A stretch of 64,000 nt of DNA from assembly GCA_009692155.1 (NCBI GenBank), contig SHZW01000004.1, forward strand, positions 1-64,000, in the 5' to 3' direction. Origin of the DNA: Nitrospiraceae bacterium. GTDB taxonomy: Bacteria; Nitrospirota; Nitrospiria; Nitrospirales; Nitrospiraceae. Shown here piece by piece: positions 32,300 through 39,868 of this stretch; the first letter of the stretch is position 1; every line of letters begins with the position of its first letter. The notes under the pieces were generated by a model. The model saw nothing but the letters and a program-made list of their open reading frames with translations. It was not told the DNA's origin and did no database searches. Both the position numbers and the translations under genes were made by a program.

Positions 32300-33502
32300 A
32301 TGAACCGGATGCTGTCTCCCATGCTGCAGCGCACGCTCACGGATTGGCTCGGCCTTGAAGGTCTGCCCGAGCGCGATCCGGTCCGCTACCAGATGCTCTG
32401 CCAGAGCGTGACGGAACTCTCACGCCTGTTTACAAAAGATCGAGCCGGACGACAGCGCAGCTACCTGGACGAGGCATCGCTTCGCGCCGGCTATCTGGCC
32501 TATTTTCTTCCCGTCAATCTGGCCAAGGTGCAGGCGCTCATGGACGAATTGCCGGCTCTGGAGCCAGGCGAACGGCCGGTGACGGTGCTGGATGTCGGGA
32601 GCGGACCGGGCACGGCGGCGCTGGGAATGCTGGATTGGCTGCAGCAGCAGCCGGGAGCCAGGCCAAGGGCGGTGGACGCCGTCGTGCTGGATCAGTCCGC
32701 GCACGCACTACGCGAGGCGGAGCAATTCTGGATGGTCTATACGCGCGCGGCAGGAATTGCCGACGCGACCCTGGCTCCGCTCCGTGCGGATGTGGCGAAG
32801 GGGCGGTGGCTGGATGAGCTGCGTGAGCAGCGGTCCGGCGGGTTCGATATCATTATTGCCGCGAATGTATTGAGCGAAGTCGGGAATGGAATGAAGGATG
32901 CGATCGAGCGCCGGACCGCGCTGGCAGCGGGTCTGCTCAGCCTGCTGGCGCCGCAGGGATCGTTGATGATCATGGAGCCGGCACTACGTGACACGTCCCG
33001 GAGCCTGCACCAGGTCCGGGATGCCCTCTTGGCGAAGCAGGCCTGCACGGTCTATAGCCCCTGCCTGCATGATGCGCCGTGCCCTGCGCTTATCAAAGAA
33101 GGCGATTGGTGCCATGAGGAGCGACCCTGGACGCCGCCAGCAATCGTATCGGAGATCGATCAGGTTGTCGGGTTTATCAAAGACGCGCTGAAGTTTTCCT
33201 ATGTGATCCTGCGCAAGGACGGCCGGACGATCGTGCCGAGGCGGCCGGATATCTTTCGGGTCGTCAGCGAGCTACGGGAAATGAAAGGCGAAAAGCGGAC
33301 CTGGCTGTGCAATGAGACAGGGCGGCCCGAAATAGGCAGGCAGGACAGGCTGCGGTCCGAGGCGAATGCGGCGGTGGATGGGTGGCACAGGGGGGCGATT
33401 GTGCGGATCAGCGAGATTGTGAGAAAAACGAAAGACGGTCAGCAGAGTACGCTGGGAAGAATCGGGAAGGAATCGTCGGTTGAAATGATAAGACCGGTCT
33501 GA
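32300..33502 (+). CDS. Rsm22-type small-ribosomal-subunit methyltransferase
   Basis: An SAM-dependent methyltransferase fold: TVLDVGSGPGTAALGML (motif I) near residue 98 and FDIIIAANVLSEVG (motif IV) near 190. The C-terminal Cys/His pattern YSPCLHDAPCPALIKEGDWCHEE is characteristic of the mitochondrial Rsm22 family (PF09243), which binds an Fe-S cluster or zinc and assists small-subunit assembly. Its exact substrate in bacteria is not established. The length is 400 residues. The start is ATG after CTGAGGGTC. Confidence 0.8.
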   Translation: MNRMLSPMLQRTLTDWLGLEGLPERDPVRYQMLCQSVTELSRLFTKDRAGRQRSYLDEASLRAGYLAYFLPVNLAKVQALMDELPALEPGERPVTVLDVGSGPGTAALGMLDWLQQQPGARPRAVDAVVLDQSAHALREAEQFWMVYTRAAGIADATLAPLRADVAKGRWLDELREQRSGGFDIIIAANVLSEVGNGMKDAIERRTALAAGLLSLLAPQGSLMIMEPALRDTSRSLHQVRDALLAKQACTVYSPCLHDAPCPALIKEGDWCHEERPWTPPAIVSEIDQVVGFIKDALKFSYVILRKDGRTIVPRRPDIFRVVSELREMKGEKRTWLCNETGRPEIGRQDRLRSEANAAVDGWHRGAIVRISEIVRKTKDGQQSTLGRIGKESSVEMIRPV

Positions 33503-33506
33503 GCGA

Positions 33507-33544
33507 GCGGGGACAGACCGCTGATGGGCCTGTCCCCGCTCGGA
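33507..33544 (+). repeat. 38-bp palindromic repeat, second identical copy
   Basis: Identical to 15447-15484 and in the same orientation, starting five bases after the methyltransferase stop. Arms are GCGGGGACAG/CTGTCCCCGC. It may act as a transcript end here. Confidence 0.85.
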
Positions 33545-33623
33545 AAAGGCACGCACAGCCCGCTTGCTCCGCCTTGAAGAAACGCTTAGGATTTGCCTTA
33601 ATCAATTGTCAAAGGAGCCGCTC

Positions 33624-34076
33624 ATGAAACTGTCGTGTTCACTGCTCGCTGCTCTCCTCGTTTCGCTTGTCTCGCTTGCATCAGCTGCGGACGGCCTCAT
33701 CGCCGTCAAGAGTCCGCGCAGCGCAACTGATACGATGAACCGGTTCGAAGAGCTGGCAAAGCAGCGCGGCCTCATTGTATTCGCTCGCATTGATCATGCG
33801 GCTGGAGCAGCCAAGGTGGGTAAAACACTACGCCCAACGGAAGTGCTCATCTTCGGCAACCCGAAAGGCGGGACACCGTTCATGGAGTGCGCCCAGTCCG
33901 TAGGTATTGACCTTCCGATGAAGGCTCTTGTTTGGGAGGACGCTTCAACTCAAGTGTGGCTCGGCTTCAACGATCCTGCGTTTATGGCTCAGCGCCACGG
34001 CGTCGCACAGTGTCCGGTCGTCGAGAATCTTCACAAGGTCTTGTCCGGCCTCGCGGAGGCCACAGTTGCGCCATGA
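33624..34076 (+). CDS. Exported DUF302-domain protein
   Basis: The signal peptide is KLSCSLLAALLVSLVSLASAAD. The DUF302 domain follows: SATDTMNRFEELAKQRGLIVFARIDHAAGA, then LRPTEVLIFGNPKGGTPFM, MKALVWEDASTQVWLGFNDP. The family's function is unclear; members are periplasmic or cytosolic alpha-beta proteins. ATG 33624 with AAAGGAGCCGCTC upstream is preferred to 33564. The length is 150 residues. The gene stands alone. Confidence 0.85.
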   Translation: MKLSCSLLAALLVSLVSLASAADGLIAVKSPRSATDTMNRFEELAKQRGLIVFARIDHAAGAAKVGKTLRPTEVLIFGNPKGGTPFMECAQSVGIDLPMKALVWEDASTQVWLGFNDPAFMAQRHGVAQCPVVENLHKVLSGLAEATVAP

Positions 34077-34148
34077 AGGGCTCCCTGGCTGACTCGTTGC
34101 GCGCGCACAGCGGTAAGAAAAAGGTGTGAGGAAACTTTTATTTCGGCA

Positions 34149-34348
34149 GGCTGACCGTTCCTGATCGTGAATCGCGTAGGCGAGGGCACCGCACTTGCCG
34201 AACAGATGTGGTCCGCCGAAGCGGAGGGCGAGGACTGTTTGAAGTTCCTTTCAAACGAAGCTAGGGAAGGAACGAGTTCCGCAGCCGAGCAGATGAGAGG
34301 CTTAGTGCGGTCGAGCCGCAGCGTCTGAGCAGGCGGGAACGGTCAGCC
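34149..34348. repeat. Long palindromic spacer element
   Basis: The outer arms GGCTGACCGTTCCTG (34149-34163) and CGGGAACGGTCAGCC (34334-34348) are inverse with one mismatch. The 170 bases between hold further small inverted pairs (for example GTTTGAAG...CTTTCAAAC). No gene is seen between 34077 and 34359. Confidence 0.65.
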
Positions 34349-34359
34349 CGGCCAGAGAG

Positions 34360-34551
34360 TTAATCCGCTTCGGGTTCGGTCCCGCCGTGCTGGTGAGTAA
34401 CCTTATCTTCGTCGAACAGGTCGGCCATTTCCTCTGCGATCATATCGCGGTCGTTCGGGACAGAGACAAGTGGAATCTCCTTGCGAGGCTTGGGCGGACA
34501 GGCAGGGGCGTCGGGCTCAGGGGAGTGCTTGGGTTTCTTCGGATCACTCAT
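34360..34551 (-). CDS. Short acidic protein of unknown function
   Basis: Sixty-three residues starting MSDPKKPKHSPEPDAP, Pro-rich at first, then IPLVSVPNDRDMIAEEMADLFDED. It is probably disordered with one helix. The start at 34551 is used; the tracked 34581 adds ten residues overlapping the next gene. It follows the zinc-ribbon gene on the same strand. No family is recognised. Confidence 0.5.
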   Translation of the reverse strand: MSDPKKPKHSPEPDAPACPPKPRKEIPLVSVPNDRDMIAEEMADLFDEDKVTHQHGGTEPEAD

Positions 34552-34573
34552 GGTCTCAGTATACCCTATTCTA

Positions 34574-34933
34574 TCATTCAAATGATTCCAGCGTGGATTT
34601 CTCCGGGAACTGGTGCCCGCAGGCCTTGCAGGTGACGAAGTAGTAGGCTTCCCGCACCGAGAGCATGATCCGGAAATCCAGGCTCACGCCGGGTTTCTCA
34701 CATTTCTGGCAGGGGATGGTTTTCATCAGATAGGGAATATCCGGTTGAGTGCGCTGGTAGAACTCCATGTCGGCGTGGACCGGAAAGCTGTAGAAGCATT
34801 TCTTGCAGACGCCCTTCCATTCGCCGTCCGGAGTGACACTGCGTGAATCGATGAAGAAGTCGCTGGTCTTACAGATGGCGCAGCGGACGCCACTCAGGCG
34901 AGTTTGAACTTGTTCGACGGAAGGACCGGCCAT
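34574..34933 (-). CDS. Zinc-ribbon protein with four Cys pairs
   Basis: 119 residues with CAICKTSDFF, CKKCFYSF, CQKCEKPG and CKACGHQF, i.e. two double CxxC zinc ribbons. The rest is beta-rich. The function is unknown; a nucleic-acid or protein-binding role is a guess from the ribbons. GGGAGTTCCTC precedes the ATG on the minus strand. Confidence 0.7.
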   Translation of the reverse strand: MAGPSVEQVQTRLSGVRCAICKTSDFFIDSRSVTPDGEWKGVCKKCFYSFPVHADMEFYQRTQPDIPYLMKTIPCQKCEKPGVSLDFRIMLSVREAYYFVTCKACGHQFPEKSTLESFE

Positions 34934-35112
34934 GAGGAACTCCCTGCGCCAGTATAGTGCCCCTCTCTTCCAATCCGCAACCGGCGATCGCCTTCGCCAA
35001 CCGTGCGGAGGCTACGGCGGATACCCGTTTTAGATTCAGGCAGGAGTCAGCTCTAGTGGGGCGGGTAAAATCAGTCGCGCCGGCAATCGAAACCTCGCTA
35101 TAATAGTTTCCC

Positions 35113-35544
35113 ATGCATCATGTAACGGAATCGTTGTTGGTCGGTAATCTTGAGGACGCCAGGAAACCGCCTTCATTTGTTGAAGGCGTGCTGTTTGTCG
35201 CCGCTGAGCACGAGATCCCTCCACCGGACGGTATTCTTTTCAACAAGATTCCACTGATTGAATTCGGCCAGGCGACTCCGCAGCAGGTCTATGAGGCGGT
35301 CGCCTGGCTGGAGCAGCATGCGCTAAAAAAGAAAATCATGGTCTGCTGCCGGGCGGGCATGGGCCGCTCCGTGTCGATGGTCATTGCCTATCTCTGTTGC
35401 GTCCAGGGAATGGAATATAGTGAAGCTACACAGTTGCTCAAGGCTCGACGGCCGGGAGCAATGCCGCTGCCGAACCTGGACACCACGATTCAATCTGTCC
35501 TGGAGATGCGGCAGGCTGCAAGTAATGATCCGCCTAGAGCATGA
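35113..35544 (+). CDS. Dual-specificity-phosphatase-like protein
   Basis: The phosphate-binding loop is CCRAGMGRSVSM, fitting C-x5-R of cysteine phosphatases, with Cys instead of the usual His before the nucleophile. The upstream PLIEFGQATPQQVYEAVAWL corresponds to the DSP general-acid region, although a clear Asp is not seen at the expected spot. It starts MHHVTESLLVGNL, as in DSP proteins, and is 143 residues. The substrate could be a phosphoprotein, nucleotide or lipid. Confidence 0.75.
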   Translation: MHHVTESLLVGNLEDARKPPSFVEGVLFVAAEHEIPPPDGILFNKIPLIEFGQATPQQVYEAVAWLEQHALKKKIMVCCRAGMGRSVSMVIAYLCCVQGMEYSEATQLLKARRPGAMPLPNLDTTIQSVLEMRQAASNDPPRA

Positions 35545-35564
35545 TCCCGCTCTGCGCATTGCGT

Positions 35565-35603
35565 CATCACGCGTCACCTGTCACGCATCACGGGTCACGG
35601 TGA
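35565..35603 (+). repeat. One-armed heptad array before mutM
   Basis: The words GCGTCAT, CACGCGTCAC, CTGTCAC, GCATCAC, GGGTCAC share TCAC. A complementary arm is not seen. The array ends at the SD (GGTGAG) of mutM. Confidence 0.6.
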
Positions 35604-35606
35604 GCT

Positions 35607-36440
35607 ATGCCTGAGCTGCCTGAAGCGGAAGTCGTCGCCCAGCAACTGCGGGAACGCATCCTCGGCGCCATCATTAAAGAGAGCTGGCTGGGCCGTGAGG
35701 ATATTGTCCGGCAGGGACTGTCCTCGCTGCCGTGGTACCGCGGCGCGCGCATTACCGGCGTCGAGCGGCATGGAAAAAGCGTGGCGCTGGCCTGCGAGCG
35801 CGACGGCGACACGCGCTATCTCGTTGCCGAGCTGGGCATGACCGGACTGTTACTGTTCGGACCCTTGCATGAACGCTATCAGAAACACACGCATCTCATC
35901 CTCACATTGGATGGCGGGCAGGTTTCCGATCTCCGTTACTGGAATCCGCGCCGCTTCGGGCGCCTCTACTTGCTGGACAAGCCCGGCCTCGAGCAGTTCG
36001 TGTCGCGTCGCTTCGGCTGCGATCCGATAACCGTGTCGCGGGAGGAATTCTGCGCGCTCGTCCGCACGCGGCGCGGGCGCCTCAAGCCCCTGCTCATGCA
36101 CCAACAAGTCATTGCCGGCATCGGCAATATCTACGCGAACGAGATTCTGTTCCGCGCCCGGCTGCATCCTGCCCGCCAAGCCCACCGCGTGAACGAACCG
36201 GCGCTGCGGCGGCTCTACCGCATCATGCAACAGGTGCTGGCGCAGGCCATCAAGGACGGCGGTTCCAGCGTGCGGGATTTCTTCGCGCCTGACGGAAGCG
36301 AAGGGCGCTACAAGCGCCGGCACCTGGTCTATGGCAAAGAGGGGCGACGCTGTCCATCCGGCTGTGGCGGCACCATCAGGCGACTGCGCGGTTCCGATCA
36401 GCGCAGCTCGTTCTACTGTCCCGTCTGCCAGCGAAAGTAA
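35607..36440 (+). CDS. mutM: Formamidopyrimidine-DNA glycosylase
   Basis: Excises oxidised purines and nicks the DNA. It begins MPELPEAEVV (Pro2/Glu3 catalytic), then VERHGKSVAL with the beta-turn Lys. The H2TH motif LLMHQQVIAGIGNIYANEILF lies near residues 155-175. The C-terminal zinc finger reads RRCPSGCGG...FYCPVCQRK; its first pair is C-x3-C, not the common C-x2-C. The length of 277 is normal. Confidence 0.95.
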   Translation: MPELPEAEVVAQQLRERILGAIIKESWLGREDIVRQGLSSLPWYRGARITGVERHGKSVALACERDGDTRYLVAELGMTGLLLFGPLHERYQKHTHLILTLDGGQVSDLRYWNPRRFGRLYLLDKPGLEQFVSRRFGCDPITVSREEFCALVRTRRGRLKPLLMHQQVIAGIGNIYANEILFRARLHPARQAHRVNEPALRRLYRIMQQVLAQAIKDGGSSVRDFFAPDGSEGRYKRRHLVYGKEGRRCPSGCGGTIRRLRGSDQRSSFYCPVCQRK

Positions 36441-36575
36441 GCCACTTTTCTCTCTTGACTGGCTCCCGTCAAATCGCCTAGACTTTGACTTCTTCTTTTG
36501 TTTTCAGTCACTTAGAATTGCGGAAGGGTTGAATCGATAGGCCTTTTGTTAAGGACAAGTAGTCCGTTTGGTGGA

Positions 36576-36604
36576 TTGAGTCGGCTCTCGATTTCCGCTA
36601 CACT
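36576..36604 (+). promoter_or_regulatory. Probable promoter of the rTCA operon (aclB start)
   Basis: TTGAGT (36576-36581), 17 bases, TACACT (36599-36604). It lies about 50 bases upstream of the aclB ATG in a 216-base spacer, whose remainder (36441-36575) shows no other gene. Confidence 0.55.
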
Positions 36605-36656
36605 GCCCCCTCTTTCGACCGCGGATTTCATTCAAAAAATCAAGAGGTAGACAGCA

Positions 36657-37856
36657 ATGGCTAAAGTGCTCGAAGGCCCCGGGATGGGGCTGATGAAAAA
36701 ATGGGGGATTGCGGTCCCCAATTATGTGGTCGTGACTTCGACAGACGAGCTGGCGAAGCTCGGCGAGGCCAACGAGTGGATGAAGAAATCCAAGCTGGTC
36801 GCCAAGGCGCACGAGGCGATGGGTTCCCGCTTCAAGCTGGGCCTCGTGAAGGTCGGGCTGGATCTGAAGGGCGCGGTGGCGGCGGCGAAGGAGATGCTCG
36901 GACGTCAGGTCGGCAGCATCACCATCACGCAAGTCATCGTCTCCGAGATGGTCCCGCACAAGGAAGAGTATTACGTCGCCGTCAAGTCCACGCGTGATGG
37001 CTCCGAGGTGCTGGTCGCCAATTGCGGCGGAATCGAAGTGGAATCGAACTGGGATCGCGTCAAGAAGTTACAGGTGGACGTCGGCGAGAAGCCGTCCGAA
37101 GCCGCGCTGGAGAAGCTGGCGAAGGAGGCGGGATTCTCCGGCGGGCTGGTGAAGAAAGTGGCGGAGTTCGCCGGGAAAATGTTCACGTGCTTCGACAGCG
37201 AAGATGCGCAGTATCTGGAAGTGAACCCGGTTGTCGTCCGCGAGAGCGACGGGGAATTGATCGCGCTGGACGCCGTGACGCTGCTGGACGGCGATGCCAA
37301 GTTCCGGCATCCGGATTGGAATTTTGCCTTCGCCGCCGAGTTCGGGCGTGCCTACACCAAGGACGAACTCGACGTCATGGCGGTGGATTCCAAGATCAAG
37401 GGCTCGGTCAAGTTCATCCAGATTCTGGGCGGCAACATCGCGATGCTGCCGGCGGGCGGCGGCGCCAGCGTCTATTATTCCGACGCGGTCGTGGCACGGG
37501 GCGGGCAGCTTGCCAACTACGCCGAATATTCCGGCGATCCGCCTGACTGGGCCGTCGAAGTTCTTACCGAGAAAGTGGCCTCGTTGCCGGACATCAAGCA
37601 CATCATTGTCGGCGGCGCGATCGCCAATTTCACCGACGTGAAGAAAACATTCGGCGGCATCATCGCCGGATTCCGCAAGGCCAAGGGCGAAGGCAAGCTC
37701 AAGGGCGTGAAAATCTGGGTCCGCCGAGGCGGCCCCAACGAGAAGGAAGGCCTGGAGCTGATGCGGAAGCTGAAAGACGAAGGGTTCGATATCCATGTCT
37801 ATGACCGCAAGACGCCGTTGACGGACATCGTCGACATGGCGCTTGAGAAAAAATAA
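36657..37856 (+). CDS. aclB: ATP-citrate lyase, small (ATP-grasp-type) subunit
   Basis: With AclA cleaves citrate to acetyl-CoA and oxaloacetate, the key step of the rTCA cycle. The 399 residues match AclB of green sulfur bacteria. The first half is ATP-grasp-like (KLVAKAHEAMGSRFKLGLVK, ending YLEVNPVVVRESDGELIALDAVTLLDGD as in SucC). The second half has GNIAMLPAGGGASVYYSDAV and GGAIANFTDVKKTFGGII. GAGGTAGACAGCA precedes the ATG. The gene starts the long rTCA run and is followed by a heptad hairpin. Confidence 0.93.
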   Translation: MAKVLEGPGMGLMKKWGIAVPNYVVVTSTDELAKLGEANEWMKKSKLVAKAHEAMGSRFKLGLVKVGLDLKGAVAAAKEMLGRQVGSITITQVIVSEMVPHKEEYYVAVKSTRDGSEVLVANCGGIEVESNWDRVKKLQVDVGEKPSEAALEKLAKEAGFSGGLVKKVAEFAGKMFTCFDSEDAQYLEVNPVVVRESDGELIALDAVTLLDGDAKFRHPDWNFAFAAEFGRAYTKDELDVMAVDSKIKGSVKFIQILGGNIAMLPAGGGASVYYSDAVVARGGQLANYAEYSGDPPDWAVEVLTEKVASLPDIKHIIVGGAIANFTDVKKTFGGIIAGFRKAKGEGKLKGVKIWVRRGGPNEKEGLELMRKLKDEGFDIHVYDRKTPLTDIVDMALEKK

Positions 37857-37857
37857 C

Positions 37858-37933
37858 GCTGAACGATGAAGTATGAACGATGAACGGCGGAATCATCCCC
37901 AGTTCTGAGTTCATCGTTCTAAATTCATAGTTT
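37858..37933 (+). repeat. Heptad-array hairpin between aclB and aclA
   Basis: The left arm is GCTGAAC, GATGAAG, TATGAAC, GATGAAC. The right arm is AGTTCTG, AGTTCAT, CGTTCTA, AATTCAT, AGTTTCG. It has the same word class as the folD array (18690) and sits directly before the aclA SD. Confidence 0.8.
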
Positions 37934-37951
37934 CGAGAAGGGGAGATCCCG

Positions 37952-39778
37952 ATGAGCATTCTCGCGAATAAAGACACACACGTGGTGATCCAGGGTGGGG
38001 TGGCCGGTCAGAACGCCGCGCGACGCATGGCCGAGTTCTGCTACCTCAACAAGAAATCGCTGTATGTGGACGCCTTCGTCTATCCGCCCGACGCGGGCAA
38101 GACCAACGAGATCGCCTACGGTAGCGGTTTAATCATGATTCCGGTCTACAAGACCGTGGCTGAAGCCACGAAGAACCACCCGCAGATCAACACCAGTCTC
38201 GTCTATATCGGCGCGGACCGGGCCAGCGCCGGCGGCATGGAGGCGCTGAACGATCCTAACATCAAAGTCGTCTCCATGATCACGGAAGGCGTGCCCGAAA
38301 AGGACGCCAAGCTGCTCGGCGCCCATGCCCGCAAGCTCGGCAAGGTCTTCAACGGGCCGTCATCGATCGGCATCATTTCCTCGGGCTCCTGCCGGCTGGG
38401 CGTGATCGGCGGCGCCTACGACAACCTCGTGTCCTGCAAGCTCTACCGCGAAGGGTCGTTCGGGGTCATCACGAAATCGGGCGGCCTCTCCAATGAGATC
38501 ATCTGGATCTGCTCGCAGTTCGCCGACGGCATCACGACGGCCATCGGCATCGGCGGCGATGCGTATCCAGGCACGGACTATGTCAGCTACCTGGAAATGT
38601 TCGAGCAGGACCCGCAGACCAAGGCGGTCGTCATCGTCGGCGAGATGGGCGGCGATCTGGAAGAGCGGGCGGCCGAATGGTACGGCGCCAAGAAGCGACG
38701 GATTAAATTGCTCGCGGTCGTGTCCGGATTCTGCCAGGAGAGCCTGCCGAAGGGCATGAAATTCGGCCATGCCGGCGCGAAGGAAGGCATGAAGGGCGAG
38801 GGCTCGGCCCGGTCCAAATCGGACGCGCTCAAGAAAGCCGGCGCGATCGTGCCGGCCACGTTCGGAGCATTAGGGCCGGCGATCAAGGAAACCTACGAGG
38901 AGCTGGTCAAGAGCGGGCAGGTGAAACCGGTGGCCGACGTGGCCCCGGTCGATGTCCCCAAGCTGCCCAAGTCGGTCGAGCAGGCGATGAAGGACAACGA
39001 AGTCACCGTCGTGCCGTTGATCCGCACCACCATCAGCGACGACCGCGGCGACGAGCCCTGCTACGACGGTTATCCCGCCTCTGAATTGATCAACAAAGGC
39101 TATGAGATTCCCCACATCATCGGATTGCTCTGGGACAAACGGCTCATCAGCAAGCAGGATGCCGAAATCGTCAAGCGCATCCTGATGCTGTCGGCCGACC
39201 ACGGCCCCTGCGTCAGCGGCGCCTACGCGACGATCCTTGCGGCCTGCGCCGGCATCGGACTTTCGCAAGCGGTGGCAGCGGGCATGATCATGATCGGGCC
39301 GCGGTTCGGCGGCGCGGTGACCGATGCCGGCCGGTTCTTCAAGTATGCCGTCGATCACAAGATGTCCGTCGACGAGTTCCTGACCTATATGAAGAAGAAC
39401 CATGGACCGGTGCCGGGGATCGGCCATCGCGTGAAGAGCCTGCGCAACCCGGACAAGCGCGTGAAGGAACTGGTCGGCTACGTGAAGAGCTTGAACACCA
39501 AGACGCCCTGCCTCGACTTCGCGCTTTCCGTTGAGCAGGTGACGGCGGCGAAGAAGGACAACCTGATCCTGAACGTGGACGGCACGATGGCTGCCGTATT
39601 GGTGGACATCGGCTTCCCGGTGGACAGTTTGAACGGGTTCTTCATCCTGGCCAGGACGATCGGCCTGATTGGCCACTGGGTGGACCAGAAGCGGCAGGAG
39701 AGCCGCCTGATCCGCCTGTTTGATTTCCTAGTCAACTACGCGGCACCGAAACGAAGAGAAGTGCCGCCTTTAAAATAG
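37952..39778 (+). CDS. aclA: ATP-citrate lyase, large (citrate synthase-type) subunit
   Basis: The N-terminal CoA-ligase part (SucD-like) carries GVITKSGGLSNEI and the phospho-His site KFGHAGAKEGMKGEG near residue 275. The C-terminal citrate-synthase-like part has SADHGPCVSGAYATILAACAG near 415 and PVPGIGHRVKSLRNPDKRVKEL near 490. The 608 residues fit bacterial AclA. GAGAAGGGGAGATCCC precedes the ATG. It is the second gene of the rTCA run. Confidence 0.94.
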   Translation: MSILANKDTHVVIQGGVAGQNAARRMAEFCYLNKKSLYVDAFVYPPDAGKTNEIAYGSGLIMIPVYKTVAEATKNHPQINTSLVYIGADRASAGGMEALNDPNIKVVSMITEGVPEKDAKLLGAHARKLGKVFNGPSSIGIISSGSCRLGVIGGAYDNLVSCKLYREGSFGVITKSGGLSNEIIWICSQFADGITTAIGIGGDAYPGTDYVSYLEMFEQDPQTKAVVIVGEMGGDLEERAAEWYGAKKRRIKLLAVVSGFCQESLPKGMKFGHAGAKEGMKGEGSARSKSDALKKAGAIVPATFGALGPAIKETYEELVKSGQVKPVADVAPVDVPKLPKSVEQAMKDNEVTVVPLIRTTISDDRGDEPCYDGYPASELINKGYEIPHIIGLLWDKRLISKQDAEIVKRILMLSADHGPCVSGAYATILAACAGIGLSQAVAAGMIMIGPRFGGAVTDAGRFFKYAVDHKMSVDEFLTYMKKNHGPVPGIGHRVKSLRNPDKRVKELVGYVKSLNTKTPCLDFALSVEQVTAAKKDNLILNVDGTMAAVLVDIGFPVDSLNGFFILARTIGLIGHWVDQKRQESRLIRLFDFLVNYAAPKRREVPPLK

Positions 39779-39780
39779 GC

Positions 39781-39860
39781 GAGAGCTTCGAGCCGCGAGG
39801 CTCGAGGCGGAATCTGTCTCGCGGCCCGTGTCCCGTGGCTCGAGGCAGTTGAACGAAGAG
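39781..39860 (+). repeat. Heptad-array hairpin between aclA and acn
   Basis: The left arm is GCTTCGA, GCCGCGA, GGCTCGA, GGCGG. The right arm is CTCGCGG, CCCGTGT, CCCGTGG, CTCGAGG. It uses GC-rich words, unlike the TGAAC words of the previous junction. Confidence 0.75.
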
Positions 39861-39868
39861 GAGATGTT

